64,000 nt of DNA from Perca fluviatilis (lineage: Eukaryota; Chordata; Actinopteri; Perciformes; Percidae). This document shows positions 1 through 12,052 of this stretch, piece after piece (position 1 is the first letter of the stretch; the number at the start of each line of letters is the position of its first letter). The position numbers and the translations under genes are program-made. The stretch spans positions 17,623,169 through 17,687,168 of the forward strand of contig NC_053126.1 in the NCBI RefSeq assembly GCF_010015445.1. Direction: 5' to 3'. Under the pieces are notes generated by a model. The model worked only from the letters and a program-made list of their open reading frames with translations. It was not told where the DNA came from and ran no database searches.

Positions 1-2
1 AG

Positions 3-304
3 GTGTTAAAGGTAGTAATCCCTTTCAAGTTTGAGACTCTGTACCTGGGTTTGAGACCAGAAACTGTTAAGGGATTTGTAAACAAGTATATGTTTAATAT
101 TATGTTGATAGCCAGTAAGAAAGCCTTTACAAGGAAGTGGTTAACAACAGATGTACCCAAGGTTGAAGATTGGTTTGAGGTTATCCACGATATTTATGTG
201 ACGGAGAAGCTCACTTTACTGTAAGACTTGAACAAGATAAATTTAAAAACTGTTGGGCATCCTTGGTTGAATTGATATACTCACTTGGATCAGACTTTAC
301 TTAA
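3..304 (+). pseudogene. L1 ORF2 C-terminus, frameshifted
   Basis: The reading frame shows KAFTRKWLTTDVPKVEDWF and DIYVTEKLTLL, then stops at about 222. The homologous reading continues one frame over as RLEQDKFKNCW...SLGSDFT and stops at 302-304. ORF2 of L1 elements encodes endonuclease, reverse transcriptase and a C-terminal segment; only the last ~100 residues are here. A single-base indel near 222 explains the break, so the copy is dead. The match is to family memory, not to a search. Confidence 0.65.
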
Positions 305-430
305 TTTATGATGATCTCATTTTATACTTCTCCTCCCCCTAATTTTTTGTTTAAGCTACTCAAATGTTCGTTCACTTAAATTTTTCTCCAGGAGTACATA
401 TTTTCAACTTATCGTTCTTTCATACTAACT

Positions 431-432
<2 letters not shown>

Positions 433-471
<39 letters not shown>
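433..471. repeat. (TTA)n microsatellite
   Basis: Thirteen near-perfect TTA/ATT units lie in the T-rich 3' UTR of the LINE. Confidence 0.95.
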
Positions 472-472
<1 letters not shown>

Positions 473-745
473 TCACTATTTTAATTATTGTGTCCACTTG
501 TATAGCCAAGTTCTTTTTTCTTTCTTTTTATTTTTTTATTAACTTTTTTTTTATTATTATTTTTCCTTTCACTCATTTATTTTCTCTGGATTTTCAGTTA
601 TATTTATTGTCATTCCATTTGTTTCTACGTATTATATTATATTATTTATTTAATTTTTTCTTTAAATCAGAAAAAGATGCATATTTGTTGTGCTGTATTA
701 TGTACACCAATGTGTTCCTAATACAAATTTGAATAAAATAAAATG

Positions 746-1515
746 AGTTAAAGAAGTGCAAAAATGTGATAATGATACAGGAAAACCATTGAATTTAGCA
801 ATTATTAAAACATATGTTGCAATTGGCTAACATAGCATGAGGAGTGGGGGAATATTCATAATATTCAAACCCCTCTGCTGCCTTCGCTTCTCTCTTAAAG
901 ATGGTTATCTACTGTATATCAATAGGCCTCCTCACTATTGGCATGACTGGGAGCTGACTCAGCTTAATTACCCTCTGGTCCGACCTTTAAATCACACAAA
1001 TGAGAACAAATAAATAATGACCGGTTAAAGTACCGCTGTCTTAGCACTTTCGTCAAAATCGGTATGCACAAATGAATTGTAAATTTATGGAAATGCAACA
1101 AGCGTGAGAGGAGCGTCTTGCATTTTGGGTGACAAATTGAAAGCAGAGCAACACCCGAGAACTGTCTGCCTGAGTGCCAAGTAAGACAGTTAATCTCTAC
1201 ACTGTCCAGGGCCGCTTAATTCCCACTGAAATGTGGCACACATTTCCCTCTCCTTCCTATTCCCCATGTTCTTCTTCCCTTATCACTATTTGGTGTGCAC
1301 TGACAATGGGAAATTTGACAAAGCTATTGACAGTAACTATTCCACAGTGGGCTAATAACTTCGAGATTTCAGACAATCAGGGGAATATTAAAAAGGATTG
1401 TATTGTAGCCTGAATAGAAAAATACAGTAATGACTGATAGTACGGTATATTATAGCACCATCACCCCAGGAAACCTTTCTTTAATTTGTATTATATATTC
1501 AGTTCGTAATTTATT
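746..1515. other. Non-coding, nothing recognised
   Basis: AT-rich sequence without a convincing reading frame, repeat or RNA gene. The stretch 850-1170 has mixed composition without simple repeats and could be unique regulatory DNA, but nothing in the window proves that. Confidence 0.5.
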
Positions 1516-2105
1516 TTAGAAACCAGTTTAAGGAAATATACCATCCCCACCCATCCAGTTCATCAGTAAGGGGGAGAAGCCTCCCTCCTCCAAGAAGATC
1601 CTCCTGCAGGCGGCACAATTGCCGCAGGTCGTTTAAACATCCCTGAGGCCTTACATGGTCACAGGGTCTAAGAAGGCGAAGATGAGCATTCTGATTCCAA
1701 TGATGGTCCCGTGGAAAGACGGATGTGAAGAGACCCTGGAGAGGAAAGCCACTAAGTACCAGGACCTGGTCCAACAATGCAGGGACTAAGGGTGGCCGGC
1801 CTGGATATTTCCAGTTGAGGTTGGCTGCAGGGGTTTTCCTACGCAGTAAGTGTGGAAGATGCTCAAAGTTCTGGGAAAAGCAAGAAAGGGAGAGGAAGAC
1901 AGCTGCTCGCAGGTTTGGGAATTCAGCGGAAAGAGCCTCTTGTTGACTCTGGATCAGGAGGAGTTAAGCTGGAAGCCAGGAGAAGATGGGCAGTGACTGG
2001 CCACCACTGCCGACCTGCCAACTGGAGGATATTGTGGTTCAAGCTTGAAACGTCCAGGGATAGTTGGACGCCATGCACCTCATCATCTTCTAAAGCATCT
2101 TCTTA
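1516..2105 (+). pseudogene. Retroelement reverse-transcriptase C-terminal relic
   Basis: A GC-richer block with broken reading frames. In three alternating frames it reads SKKAKMSILIPMMVPWKDG, ERKATKYQDLVQQCRD and WPAWIFPVEVGCRGF, followed by a segment containing ERASC. This 'tVPWe.g.e.a.erK..KY..L...C...GW....pVEVGCRGF' pattern follows the catalytic domain in pol proteins of a fish retroelement group that automatic annotation often labels type-1 (R2-like) retrotransposon. Stops and shifts show it is inactive. The clade assignment is from memory and uncertain; that it is a retroelement is more secure. Confidence 0.55.
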
Positions 2106-4166
2106 AACATCTTCCGAAAGCTGCAGTCATGGGAAGGGGACTGAAGGTGTTAGCATCTAGATGTATCTAATACTAGGCCTTTAAATGTTGACCCAAGAGA
2201 CAACAAGCATGAAAATTCAGGACAAAAGCTGCAGTTTGCAGAAACATCTAAACATTATGTCTACCAGCAGACAATTGTAACCTTTATCTTGTTTTTATAG
2301 GGCAAACTTCAATCCTCATATCTCTCTGCACGAGGAACTAAAGATATTTCCTGAAATGTAAAATGTATTGCTTTAAATGTTTATCACACAGATTATATAA
2401 AAAAATACTGTAGCCAGTCTGACATTGCAATACTTGTATAAAAAACCTGAGTCTGCTTTTGTTTGTGGTGTGTGGAATGACTTACGTCCAAACCTCAAGG
2501 TCTCCACATCTGCTGCGAGTACAACAGTTGACAACTTCATTTAGTTGTGCTAAAGCAATGGATCTTGAGCTTGAAGATTTTTACCTCTGGACAGCAAACT
2601 CAATTTGCTGAAGTTTCCATTGATTTTTACCATTTTTTTTGCCTCTTGTATGCTGTGAAATGATTTACAACATAACTTGTTATGGAGCAAGACTGCATTT
2701 CTAAACTAGGGTACACAAAATGTACAACTTTTCAGACAGCTGGGAGTTTTACATGACATGGTAATGTATGCAAATATACATCCAGATTTTGAAGCTTATC
2801 ACACATTTTTGTTGACTAGTCACTTTCAAGGTGAACTTTAGCAGTCGTAGAGAGAGCCAATGACTTTTTGAGAGTCACAACTTTTCAAAGTTAGTGAGCT
2901 AAGGACTCTGATGTTTGACAGCTTTATTAAGTGATCCTGGGATTTTTCTCTTGTGCTTGTTTGGACATAGCATGCTCTTTAAAGTTGCTGCTACAATACA
3001 AATTGATCTGTGTGCTGGATGGGAACACTAACAAAGGCCAATCAAAGGCTCTTGTATTGTGAAGAAAATCTGGCAAGATATTTGACTCATATAGAGGACT
3101 AACAAGGTTTTGGACTCTCAGAGGACTTTAACTGCCCAGCAGGCTCCTCCATTAAGTAGTGCTGAGTTGAAGAGCTGAAGAGTTATTTGATAGTTTGAAA
3201 GTTTAAGAAAAATACAAGCGGGACTCAAATTGCATTTTTGCACTTTTTAATACAACCTGATACAGTAACATTATGGGTTTCTCTTTTACTTTGGTCTAAG
3301 GTTGCAAAAGGTTTTAGTGAAATTAATCCTGCAGTCAGAGGACTGTAGTAAGCACCTGCCTTTGCAAGATGAACCTTGAATTTAGAGCTGAGATTATATG
3401 CCATTAGCACTGTGTGCCATGCCACATTGCATAAAATAATTACCATTTCCCAATTGTTTCATTAAACTGTTCACATCTTATGCAGACATTTTATGGAACC
3501 TCTAATTTAATTCACCACGTGCAGTAGTACTGTTTGATTCACATGTGATTTTTTTTAACTGCATTTACAGTAACAATGACATGCTAAATGCAGTGTTCAC
3601 AATGTATTGGTCTAATATTATACTTCTGTATGTGATTGAGATATGCAGTAATAATATATCACTCACATGGTCCATTTTTCGGCAGAATGATTGCTTTTAT
3701 ACACGTTTATAAGTGCATTTTGCTGATAATATTTCTGTATGTAGACTTTTATGTAATTGATTATTTTTACATTGTTCTATTGGTACTTGTACTTAAGGAA
3801 ATTATGTGAGTACTTGGTCACTGTGCTATGTGAAAATGATCTGTATTACAATTGACTTGAGAAGCTACTCTGGCTTTTGTGAACATTGTGCTAAATATTT
3901 ACATCTACTGTTAAGGACCAACCCTGAGTTATAGTTAGTCGCTCCCAGAGCTGTGTTTGCTGATTGTCATGCTGCAGTGACAAAATGAGCAGGGCCTCTC
4001 ATCTGCCCTGTGGGTCATTAATAGCTCTCTGGGAAATGTGTCTGCCTAGTTCTCATTTATCCGTTAATCCTCTAATTAATTCTCTTTCATTTACCTTGGT
4101 TAAAAGAAATCAATAGCGCAGGTTTCACTTAGTTTGACAGATGTTCTTCTGCTTTATCCCTTGATG

Positions 4167-4167
<1 letters not shown>
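2106..4167. other. Non-coding, nothing recognised
   Basis: About 2 kb with no exon-like reading frame and no inverted or tandem repeat that I can see. The segment 3930-4090 has the look of conserved non-coding DNA: balanced composition, several TAAT/ATTA homeodomain-type cores and no simple repeats. It is noted separately as a hypothesis. Confidence 0.45.

Positions 4168-4233
<66 letters not shown>
4168..4233. repeat. (GT)n microsatellite
   Basis: About 66 bases of GT repeat with one interruption near 4200. Confidence 0.97.
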
Positions 4234-4237
<4 letters not shown>

Positions 4238-4959
4238 CTGTGGACAGCATATGTGGTGTGGAGATTAGTCTGAAGTGACTAAATTGAGTCATCTGAGAAA
4301 AGTTGCAACCAAGGTATGAGTTATGTTTTCGAGACTGAAACAAATATTTTGGATGGAAATATTTACTTAATATTAGTGTCAATCTAATCTGACACCAACT
4401 GTGGATAAACACTTGTTAGTGAGGGCTACATATTGTTTTTCACCACGGAGGGCTCTGATCCTTTGAGCGCTTTGTCTCCTCCCTAACATTTATACACTTT
4501 TTTCTGAAGCTCAAAAAGTCAGTCCCAAAGGTTTCAATTAGAAAAGTGTGGTGCATCTGAGTGTATTCGATTTAATAGTAGAGAGTGATCTCCAGAGTGT
4601 GGTAGAAGGGTACTGCTGGAAGAGCTGCTCTGTCTCTAACTTGCCTAATTGGGTTTCTTTCAGCTTTATCCCACAACAGTACATTGAAAAAGAGAGGATT
4701 CTTTCATTGTGAGCTGCAAATCTTAGCCAAGTGTACACTGTGATGTATTATTGCTGATCCACGTAATGACAAAAACATTTCCCAAAGCATGCCATAGCTT
4801 TACTGTTTATGTATGTTATTTACTGTTATTGTTTGTTTATCAGAGTTACATTATTGTAACTGCATTTAGTATTACTTGTGCAGTGCCCATTTAAAATTGC
4901 CCGATTGCTTAGCCTCCGGAATAGCTTACAGCTTTCTCTTTAACCGCTTATCCGAACAA
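4234..4959. other. Non-coding, nothing recognised
   Basis: No gene or repeat seen. Confidence 0.45.
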
Positions 4960-5240
4960 CTTCACACCCGACACTGCGTTTCCTTGGGTCCTGAGCTATA
5001 CATCTGTCAATAGCTATCAGAGCAGAAGATGTACCCAGCATGCCATTCGGCAGTGTAGCAGTTTTTAGGGGTCCTCTCTCAATACACTAAACAGTGTGTT
5101 ACACTACTAATAAATATGACCCGTAGATCTCAAGAGCTCGCACTCAACACTGCACTTCCTTAGGTCCTTAGCAATACTTGGTAGTTGCCAATTGTGAAGT
5201 CGATCGGATGAACGTCATATACTGTATACAGACAGTCAGA
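4960..5240. repeat. Two diverged copies of a short repeat
   Basis: The stretch around 4968-5010 (cacccgacactgcgtttcct, then tgggtcctgagctata) resembles 5142-5176 (cactcaacactgcacttcct, then taggtccttagcaata). The second copy continues into a segment about spacing and an Asp/Arg-type 'gatcggatgaacg' sequence familiar from fish interspersed repeats. Boundaries are uncertain. Confidence 0.35.
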
Positions 5241-5329
5241 CAGATAGACAGAGACTGCTTCCATTTTAGTTAAATTGCAAGAAACTAATTTCACATGATC
5301 CTTTTCACAAAATCCTTGTTTGTTTGTTT

Positions 5330-5790
5330 CACAAAAGTCTCGCTTTGCCAGACCTTTCCCCACAGCGCATCGGAGGAGGGTCTGGTTAGTCCCCACAGCA
5401 TTCCGGGATGGGAGAAAAACATGCTCTGATTTATTGGCATGTCTTTAAACCAATAACAATCATCATGGGTGGCACTAAGTGCTGCGTGGAGCCCTGGGTG
5501 CGACTGCAAAATAGCCTCGGAAAGGAACTTGCTTTGGTGGAATGTGTACGTTCAAAAGTTTTAGTCGTGCAACAGAAAACTCAGATTGGACAGAAAATGT
5601 AGCTATCTGTCTGGATTTACCCTGCAGAGATCTGAGGAACAGTCACCCATAGTCCTCACAAATCCACCGGAGATAAAAATTCTATAAAAAGGTAATGGAA
5701 ATCTGGCCGAAAATAAGGAAAAATTTCCAGCGGTACGGGGGAATCCCGGAAGTGGAAGATCAAGGATATAGGCTAACTCTATCACACTTA
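5330..5790 (+). mobile_element. Fish non-autonomous DNA-transposon repeat
   Basis: The block runs from 'gctttgccagacctttcccc' through a proximal 'ggaggagggtctggttag' to 'ggaatcccggaagtggaaga'. I recognise it as a common teleost interspersed repeat. It contains no intact reading frame. The motif gccagacc near the left end is answered by ggtctgg 40 bases later. The true termini were not established, and the superfamily is unknown. Confidence 0.45.
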
Positions 5791-7415
5791 TTTTAAAGTG
5801 CAGTTCAATAATGTATGTTTGCAAAAATGAAGAAATCAATGCTACATGTTGTAGGGTTCAGTATAGCTGAGGCAGCGACTAGGTTTGTAGTCGCAGATCT
5901 TAAACACATTTGATTTCCCAATTCCAACTCATTATTTTACAAAACATGGTATTTGTTAGACATTCCTTTGTATTCCAGTTCATGAGATGTTAAATGACAC
6001 CTACATATGTGGACAAGATTGTGAATAACTGTATTAAAGATACTTACAATTCAGTACAATTCGGTTAAGTTAATTAAGGTAAAAATGAGATAAGGTAAAA
6101 TGAGTAAAGATCATAACTTGAGAGAAAAACAATGTGCTCCAGGTATGACTTAATTACCTTAACTGCATTTTCAGCATGAAAGCACGTCATATCACTATGA
6201 AGTCACATAAGGTGACAATTAGTTAAAATCAAGTTTAAATTAAGATTATGTTAAGATTAAGAGTAGTTTAGATTAGTCACGATAAAGATGTGGTTGAACT
6301 AAGATTACTTACATTGAATAAAATAAATTAAAATGAATTGACATTTAACAAATTAAGATACATTAAGAGTGAATCTTACTAAATACTTAAGCTAAATTAA
6401 TTTTTTCCAATATTGAAATGATCTCTTGTTAAATTAAGCCTATTAAAAATGATATTCACAGATGAAGGCTGAGAAAAAAGATAAATCCATGTAAGTGTCC
6501 TAAGACTGCATAAAGCTGCCAAATAGTCTGTGCTAATTATCAGGCCTTGCCATTTGGCCGATGGCAGTGAAAGTGGAATATGACTATGACATTGGTTCAG
6601 TTATGGTAGGGCAACATCATCAACAGCACACGTCCATTTTTGATGATGGAGTAGCAAATAAACTGTCCCAAATGGCCTCCATTTTACTTCGCCTCCTCCT
6701 CTCCCCTCCTTTTTTCATCCCTCTCTCATATTTCTTGTTATGGAAGTGGTGAGGGAGGAGAGGAAGATCTACCTAAGTGGTACTCTGAGGGGGCAGGATG
6801 GATAACCATTGTGCAACAGGTGTGACTTTTTGTGCTGCAGTTTCAACATGAAAGCAAGCAACACTACTATGGCTGCTCAAAAGTGAAAATATGCTTTCAA
6901 AGTTGAATATGATGCTGAAAAATCTTTATGGCTATTTATGGCTTAGCTGTTTTCTAATCCTCAGGAGCTCACTGATGTTTGGAATCAACAGAATATAATG
7001 TTTTTCTTTCTTTTGAATTAGTCGAAATGAGATGAAAAGTGTTTGCCTCAATTTGCAGTGAAGTGGAACTACTGGTGACATTAAGGCTGTAGCGCTGACG
7101 GAGGAAGTACAAATCTTTCACTTAATTAAAAGTAGACATTATCTAGTGGGATTCTGCTCTCACTGTAAATGCCCTCCAAGGAATCCTAAGAGGTTACGCC
7201 TGCCTTCACTAAAAGCTGCTGCACTGTAAATTCCAATAGCTGTCATAACTTGCATTAATGAGTTAGCTGTAGTCGGGTATCAATAATATGTGCTTCTTAA
7301 TTGGCTTTACAAAGTAACGGTTAATTGCATGGTGAAAAAAGCTATTTATTTATTGTTTTGGGTGAATATAACTTTGTTTGAAGTTATCTTAACTTGCTTA
7401 GAGAGACTATTTGGA
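5791..7415. other. Non-coding, nothing recognised
   Basis: A-rich sequence between 6050 and 6480, then ordinary non-coding DNA. No gene, RNA or repeat that I can support. Confidence 0.45.
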
Positions 7416-7419
7416 ACTC

Positions 7420-7583
7420 ATCCAATCAGCAAGCAGGGCTGTGAGTGAGCATGCGCAGTAGAAGCCACCACCGTTCAGTCTCCTGCTCAGGATTGTTAGC
7501 GGTGCCAATCGGACTGAGCCAACACATTTTCTGGAATTTGCCGACAAATTTGCTAGAGATTTCATCGCTTGTGGAACAATAAG
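7420..7583 (+). promoter_or_regulatory. TATA-less promoter and first non-coding exon of the C2H2/transposase-like gene
   Basis: A CCAAT box (ccaatcagc, 7422-7430) and an NRF1-like site (gcatgcgcag, 7449-7458) lie 25 bases apart. Downstream, the sequence up to 7583 ends in ataag followed by a strong splice donor, gtaagtc. This is the layout of a TATA-less, broadly active vertebrate promoter plus leader exon. The next exon with good splice sites is at 9165-9233, and the coding exon starts at 9342. The transcription start is not determined. The assignment to the downstream gene is inferred from order and splice signals. Confidence 0.5.
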
Positions 7584-7880
7584 GTAAGTCTTCAAGCAAG
7601 TTAGGTTAATATTTGTGTGTGAATTTGTGTTTCTGTCTGCTGCCTCAACATAATCTATCATATGTTAACTAGCTAGCTAAACATTAACAAGCTAACAGGC
7701 AGAGCACATGTTCGGGCATGTTTTGGGCGGCTTTCCACCACCATCCCGTGATTCACCTGTAAATCCATTTTAACTTAAAGTGAAAACGCTCACATTTTAA
7801 ATGTTGCTAGAGGAACTTTTAGTTTTCCCCGAGTTGACAGAGTGGCTGTACTGTATTTTGGTCGAATGTAGGGTATTAAC

Positions 7881-8368
7881 CCGGTCTCACGGCAGTTCGT
7901 GTAAATGTCCACGTTATTCTTAATCTATTGATACGTGCTCACGGAGACGAAAGGACGCCGGGCGAAAAGGTCGCTCCATAAGCCGGGAGGTACCCGCGAG
8001 TCGGCCCGCTGGGGACCCCCTGGATGAGGCGGCCGAAAAGGTCGCTCCATAAGCCGGGAGGCGGCCCGCGATGCGGCCCGCTGGGGACGCACCACAGTAA
8101 CAAAACGCCAAAACCGCTCGCCCGGGTGAAAGTCCTGTGTTGTTTGACCCATCCACCACCCCGACCAACCTGCCTACACGGATTTTCGGCTTTTTATATT
8201 ACTCCCTACCATTTTCGTGCTGTGGCCACAAAATATGCTTCCCATTGAAATAAATTACTTAACATTTTCGTGTAGTCCGCCACGTAAAAACCGACAAAAA
8301 CGTCTCCGTGAACACGTATCAATAGATTCAAATAACGTCACATTTACACGAACTGCCATGAGACCTGG
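7881..8368. mobile_element. Inverted-repeat DNA element (MITE) in intron 1
   Basis: Terminal inverted repeats of about 65 bp: 7883-7949 (ggtctcacggcagttcgtgt ... cacggagacg) matches the reverse complement of 8301-8366 (cgtctccgtg ... cagttcgtg in complement) with few mismatches. The interior is very CpG-rich and holds a two-unit tandem repeat (about 7961-8017 and 8031-8087, period ~70, both containing aggtcgctccataagccggg). It also has a segment (8127-8160) shared with three other repeats in this window. No coding capacity. It inserted into an intron of the gene whose exons flank it. Confidence 0.8.
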
Positions 8369-9164
8369 CTGTAACAACACAGACTTTCGGAGTTACAAAT
8401 GAAATTTGCTGCATTAAGTGTGTAGAGGAAACACTAAACAAGACAATTTGTAAGCAACACACATTTTGCAGCCACATTGGTCAGACAATTAGGAGAACAT
8501 AAGTTACTTTAGCTACTGCTAGTTTCTGTTTTAATCGCTTTGCAAAGCCAAAAACAAGGAGAATACATGATGACTGTTGGCAAAAGTTATTTTTTATTTA
8601 TTTTTGCAATTCGCTACATATTAAGGACCCTGTCAAGCATGTTAAATAAAAACAAGAAAAACATTAAAAATTAAAATGTATATCGATGTGTTTCTTCCAT
8701 CCCGCCCTATGAGCAAGCACCTTTCATTCAAAGTCAAGTTAACCGAAGTTGTTCCATATTTTTATAAGATAGCACCTGGTATTGATAGAACACACACGTA
8801 AGTTGTTGATTACAACAAATTATTTTTTGTCTGTAACGTTTTCTTTTAAAATGAGGTATATCGGAAAAAGTGTTTCAACGTCTGACTTTCCCCTGTTATT
8901 TCTTTAAGTAAATGCAGTTGCTAATATTGCTGTACTTATACTTAAGTCAGGATTGTTTATACTCTTAATTTTTAGAATTGTTTTTATGACTCAATCTGAA
9001 TCTTCAAATATTCATGTAAGAGGATACATCTATAAGGATTTATATTGGAAAACTATCATTCTCCTGTAATGCTTGTAAAGTATGCACTATGTGTCTTTAA
9101 TCTACAAATCACATCACTTTAAGTGGAACTTTCTTTTAACTAAGACATTATTTGTCCTTTACAG

Positions 9165-9233
9165 AAGTGCTTGTGGCAACTGCCTTGAGGGCTCTTCACA
9201 GCTGCTTTGTCAGTGGGCCTCAGTACACTGGAG
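9165..9233 (+). other. Leader exon 2 of the C2H2/transposase-like gene
   Basis: A 69-base segment with acceptor tttacag before 9165 and donor gtgagat after 9233. It lies between the leader exon ending at 7583 and the coding exon starting at 9342. It has no ATG in frame with the downstream coding sequence, so it would be 5' UTR. Confidence 0.45.
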
Positions 9234-9341
9234 GTGAGATAAAGTATACAATATTTTGGATGATATTATATGTAGATATACAAACACACACACTTACAAC
9301 TTACACCTAAATTTTAAATTATTTAAAATAATTTCTTGCAG

Positions 9342-12004
9342 ATGCAGTGGACCTGTAAGCAGTGTAATTTTTCTACAGAAAAAAGAGGACAGTTGTTAAA
9401 ACACTATCGCCTAAAACATGGAGGCTTTACTCGGCAACAGCCAATACCATGTCTTCATAACGATTGCTTGTGCACTTTCAAATCTTTTAATGCACTCAAA
9501 GTGCATTTATCGGTTTGGCACTGTCAATCAAACATTGGACAAGCAAGTAAACCCACAGTTGTATTTCACTGCCAATTATGTGAATACACAGAGCCCTGCA
9601 CTGAAGAAGAGTTTTTCACACACTTGCGCAGACATTTAAAACTTAAGCAAAAAGTTCTGTGTCCATACGACGGCTGTGATTTTCACAGCAATGTGTACTC
9701 AACATTTAATGCACACAAAAGTAGGGTACACAAAGGGAGTGCTACAACACATTTTAAAACCGGAATTGTATCAAACATTAAACATCAAGATCAATTGACT
9801 GAAGTGGAGAATGATATTTCCTCACAGGATGACACTGAGTGTGAATTTGAAGAATCTGTAGGTGACATACAGGACTTGGAAAGTCAGCTGGAACGTAACC
9901 TTGCCGCTTTGTTTTTGAAAATGCAAACAATCCTGCATATATCAGAAAGTGCTACACAAGAAGTTATTCAGCAGATCAATCAGATCCACTTACTTTCACA
10001 GCCATTACTTCACAGTAAAGTCCAGGAGATTATCAGTCAGCATTGTGGTGACGTGGATAATTCCATTGTGAGTGACGTTGTAAATGCAGTTTCACAAACT
10101 AATGTCCTGCTGAAATTCACCTCTACAGGAGGATCCTTATCAACAGCTAGCAGGAGAGCATCTTATATACAGCAAGAATTTCCTCTTGTTATGCCAGTTG
10201 AGTTTCGTCTTGACAGAGATAGTTCTGTTGTATATGTCCCCACACTGAAAATGTTGCAGGCTTTGTTAAGAAATAAGGATATTCTGGATAAGGCGCTGCA
10301 TGTAGAATGTGGTGCTTCACCAGAAGGATACCACTCATTCAGAGATGGCTCTCATTTTAAAGAAAATGTTCTTTTGAATGTGGAAGAATTTAGGATTGCT
10401 CTTGGGCTATATATAGATGATTTTGAGGTTGCTAATCCACTGGGAACATCCAAGAAAAAACACAAACTATGTGCAGTATATTGGGTACTTGCTAATCTTG
10501 ACTCCAAATATCGGTCAGCTCTCCACTCTATACAACTTGCACTTTTATGTAAGGTCAAGACTGTGAAGGAACATGGCTATGCAGAAGTTCTTCGTCCTCT
10601 CATTCAGGATCTTGTTACTCTTGAGGAACACGGTGTGTATGTTGAACAGCTAGCAGAAAGTGTTAAAGGAACTGTATTGTATGTAGCAGCAGACAACTTG
10701 GGGGCTCACGCTTTGGCAGGATTCCAGGAGAGTTTTGCAGCACATCTCTTTTGTCGGTTTTGTATGTGTAAGAAAGATGACATACAGGATAAGGAGGTCA
10801 GGTCAGGTCTACACCAGCCAAGGACAAGAGCGGACCACGACAGACATGTGCAAGAGGTTATACATGACCATACTATGGCCAGACATCTTGGTGTAAAAAG
10901 AGGGTGTCCACTGAATGAAAACTTGAAACACTTTCATGTGGTGGATGGTTTTCCACCTGACATTCTGCATGACTTTTTAGAGGGTATAGTACCAGCAGAA
11001 ATGTCACTCTGTCTTCAGGATTTTATGACCAAGAAGTATGTTTCTTTGGACTGTTTGAATAAGGCTATTAAGCAGTTTCCTTACGTTCTCAGATAAAGCT
11101 GACCAACCACAGATCATTCCAAAGACCTTCATCGCTAAGGGAACCATTGTGGGCAACGGACACGAAAACTGGGCTCTCCTGAGGCTGCTTCCATTGATGG
11201 TAGGCCATAATATCCCAGAAGGAGACAAAGCATGGGAGATACTGATGCTTCTAAAAGATATACTGGAAATAGTAATGTCATCGCACTTTACTGAAGAGTT
11301 AATCCACTTTCTGGTTTGCAAAATCTCAGAACATAGAGAGTTACTGCAGCAAACTTTTCCGACCTACAAACTCCGTCCAAAACATCATTTTATTGAACAT
11401 TACCCTCAACTGATTAAAACTTTTGGCCCACTAGTCGATGTGTGGACGATGCGTTTTGAAGGGAAGCACAAATTTTTCAAAAAGGTTGTGCATGACACTC
11501 ATAATTTCAAGAATGTAGCACAAACCTTGGCTGTAAGACACCAGAAGATGATGGCCTTCCATTTGGATTCTGCATCCTTCTTTAAGCCTTCTGTGGAAAT
11601 TGATAAAGTCAGGTCAGTTATGATCACATCTTTCCCCTGAAAATGTTCAGCGCTCACTACATGGCAAACGCCAAGCAGAAAGTACAGTGCTGGTTGCAGC
11701 TTCTGCTTGTGTTCATGGTGTAAAGTACACTGCAGATATGATCATTTCAGTTGGCTGTTGCTCTGGTCTCCCAGAGTTCCAGCAAATAACACATATTGTT
11801 GTTATCAACACAGAAATCCTGCTAGTCTGCAGGCTTTTGACCTCATGGTATGTTGAACATTTACGTGCTTATGAGTTGTGCTTCAGTGGGGGAGGGTCTC
11901 TCAATGTCACCCATCTGTCCGAACTGAATGATGTTTTCCCCTTATCTTCCTATAGAGTGAAAGGCAATGTGTACGTCACACTAAAGCGTTACATATTATG
12001 CTGA
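9342..12004 (+). pseudogene. C2H2-finger, Tnp2-like transposase-derived protein gene, frameshifted
   Basis: The coding exon begins right after a splice acceptor (tttcttgcag) with ATG at 9342. Reading gives four C2H2 zinc fingers in the first ~135 residues (CKQC...HYRLKH; CLHNDC...HLSVWH; CQLC...HLRRH; CPYDGC...HKSRVH), then an acidic linker. A large body follows with VAADNLGAHALAGF, a CRFCMCK knuckle, PPDILHDFLEGIVPAE, and KHHFIEHYPQLI...MRFEGKHKFFK. The last motifs resemble the Tnp2/DUF4218 region of CACTA (EnSpm) transposases, so this is probably a transposase or a gene derived from one. It would act in the nucleus on DNA. The first frame stops at 11096 and resumes one frame over by 11149. 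It breaks again between 11640 and 11687 and ends at 12004 (VTLKRYILC). These shifts make this copy non-functional. A SAMD3-like gene follows 50 bases downstream. Confidence 0.7.
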
Positions 12005-12052
12005 ATGACATGTGGACTGGGTACTAAAGTGATCTCCACTCTGTCTAGGACC

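Larger units (their letters stand above)
1..745 (+). mobile_element. 3' end of an L1-type LINE
   Basis: This is the tail of a non-LTR retrotransposon cut by the left window edge. The first ~300 bases encode the carboxyl end of the ORF2 reverse transcriptase protein, and the rest is a T-rich 3' UTR ending in a short A-rich stretch near 733-745. Placement in the L1 group rests on remembered fish L1 ORF2 ends of the type 'TRKWL...W...I..IY..EK.T...RL..dKF...W'. The UTR contains a (TTA)n microsatellite. The 5' part of the element lies outside the window. Confidence 0.7.

Noticed and set aside
4125..4412. 95-codon minus frame with a His-Thr run
   Set aside because: Translation of the GT microsatellite; no family similarity.
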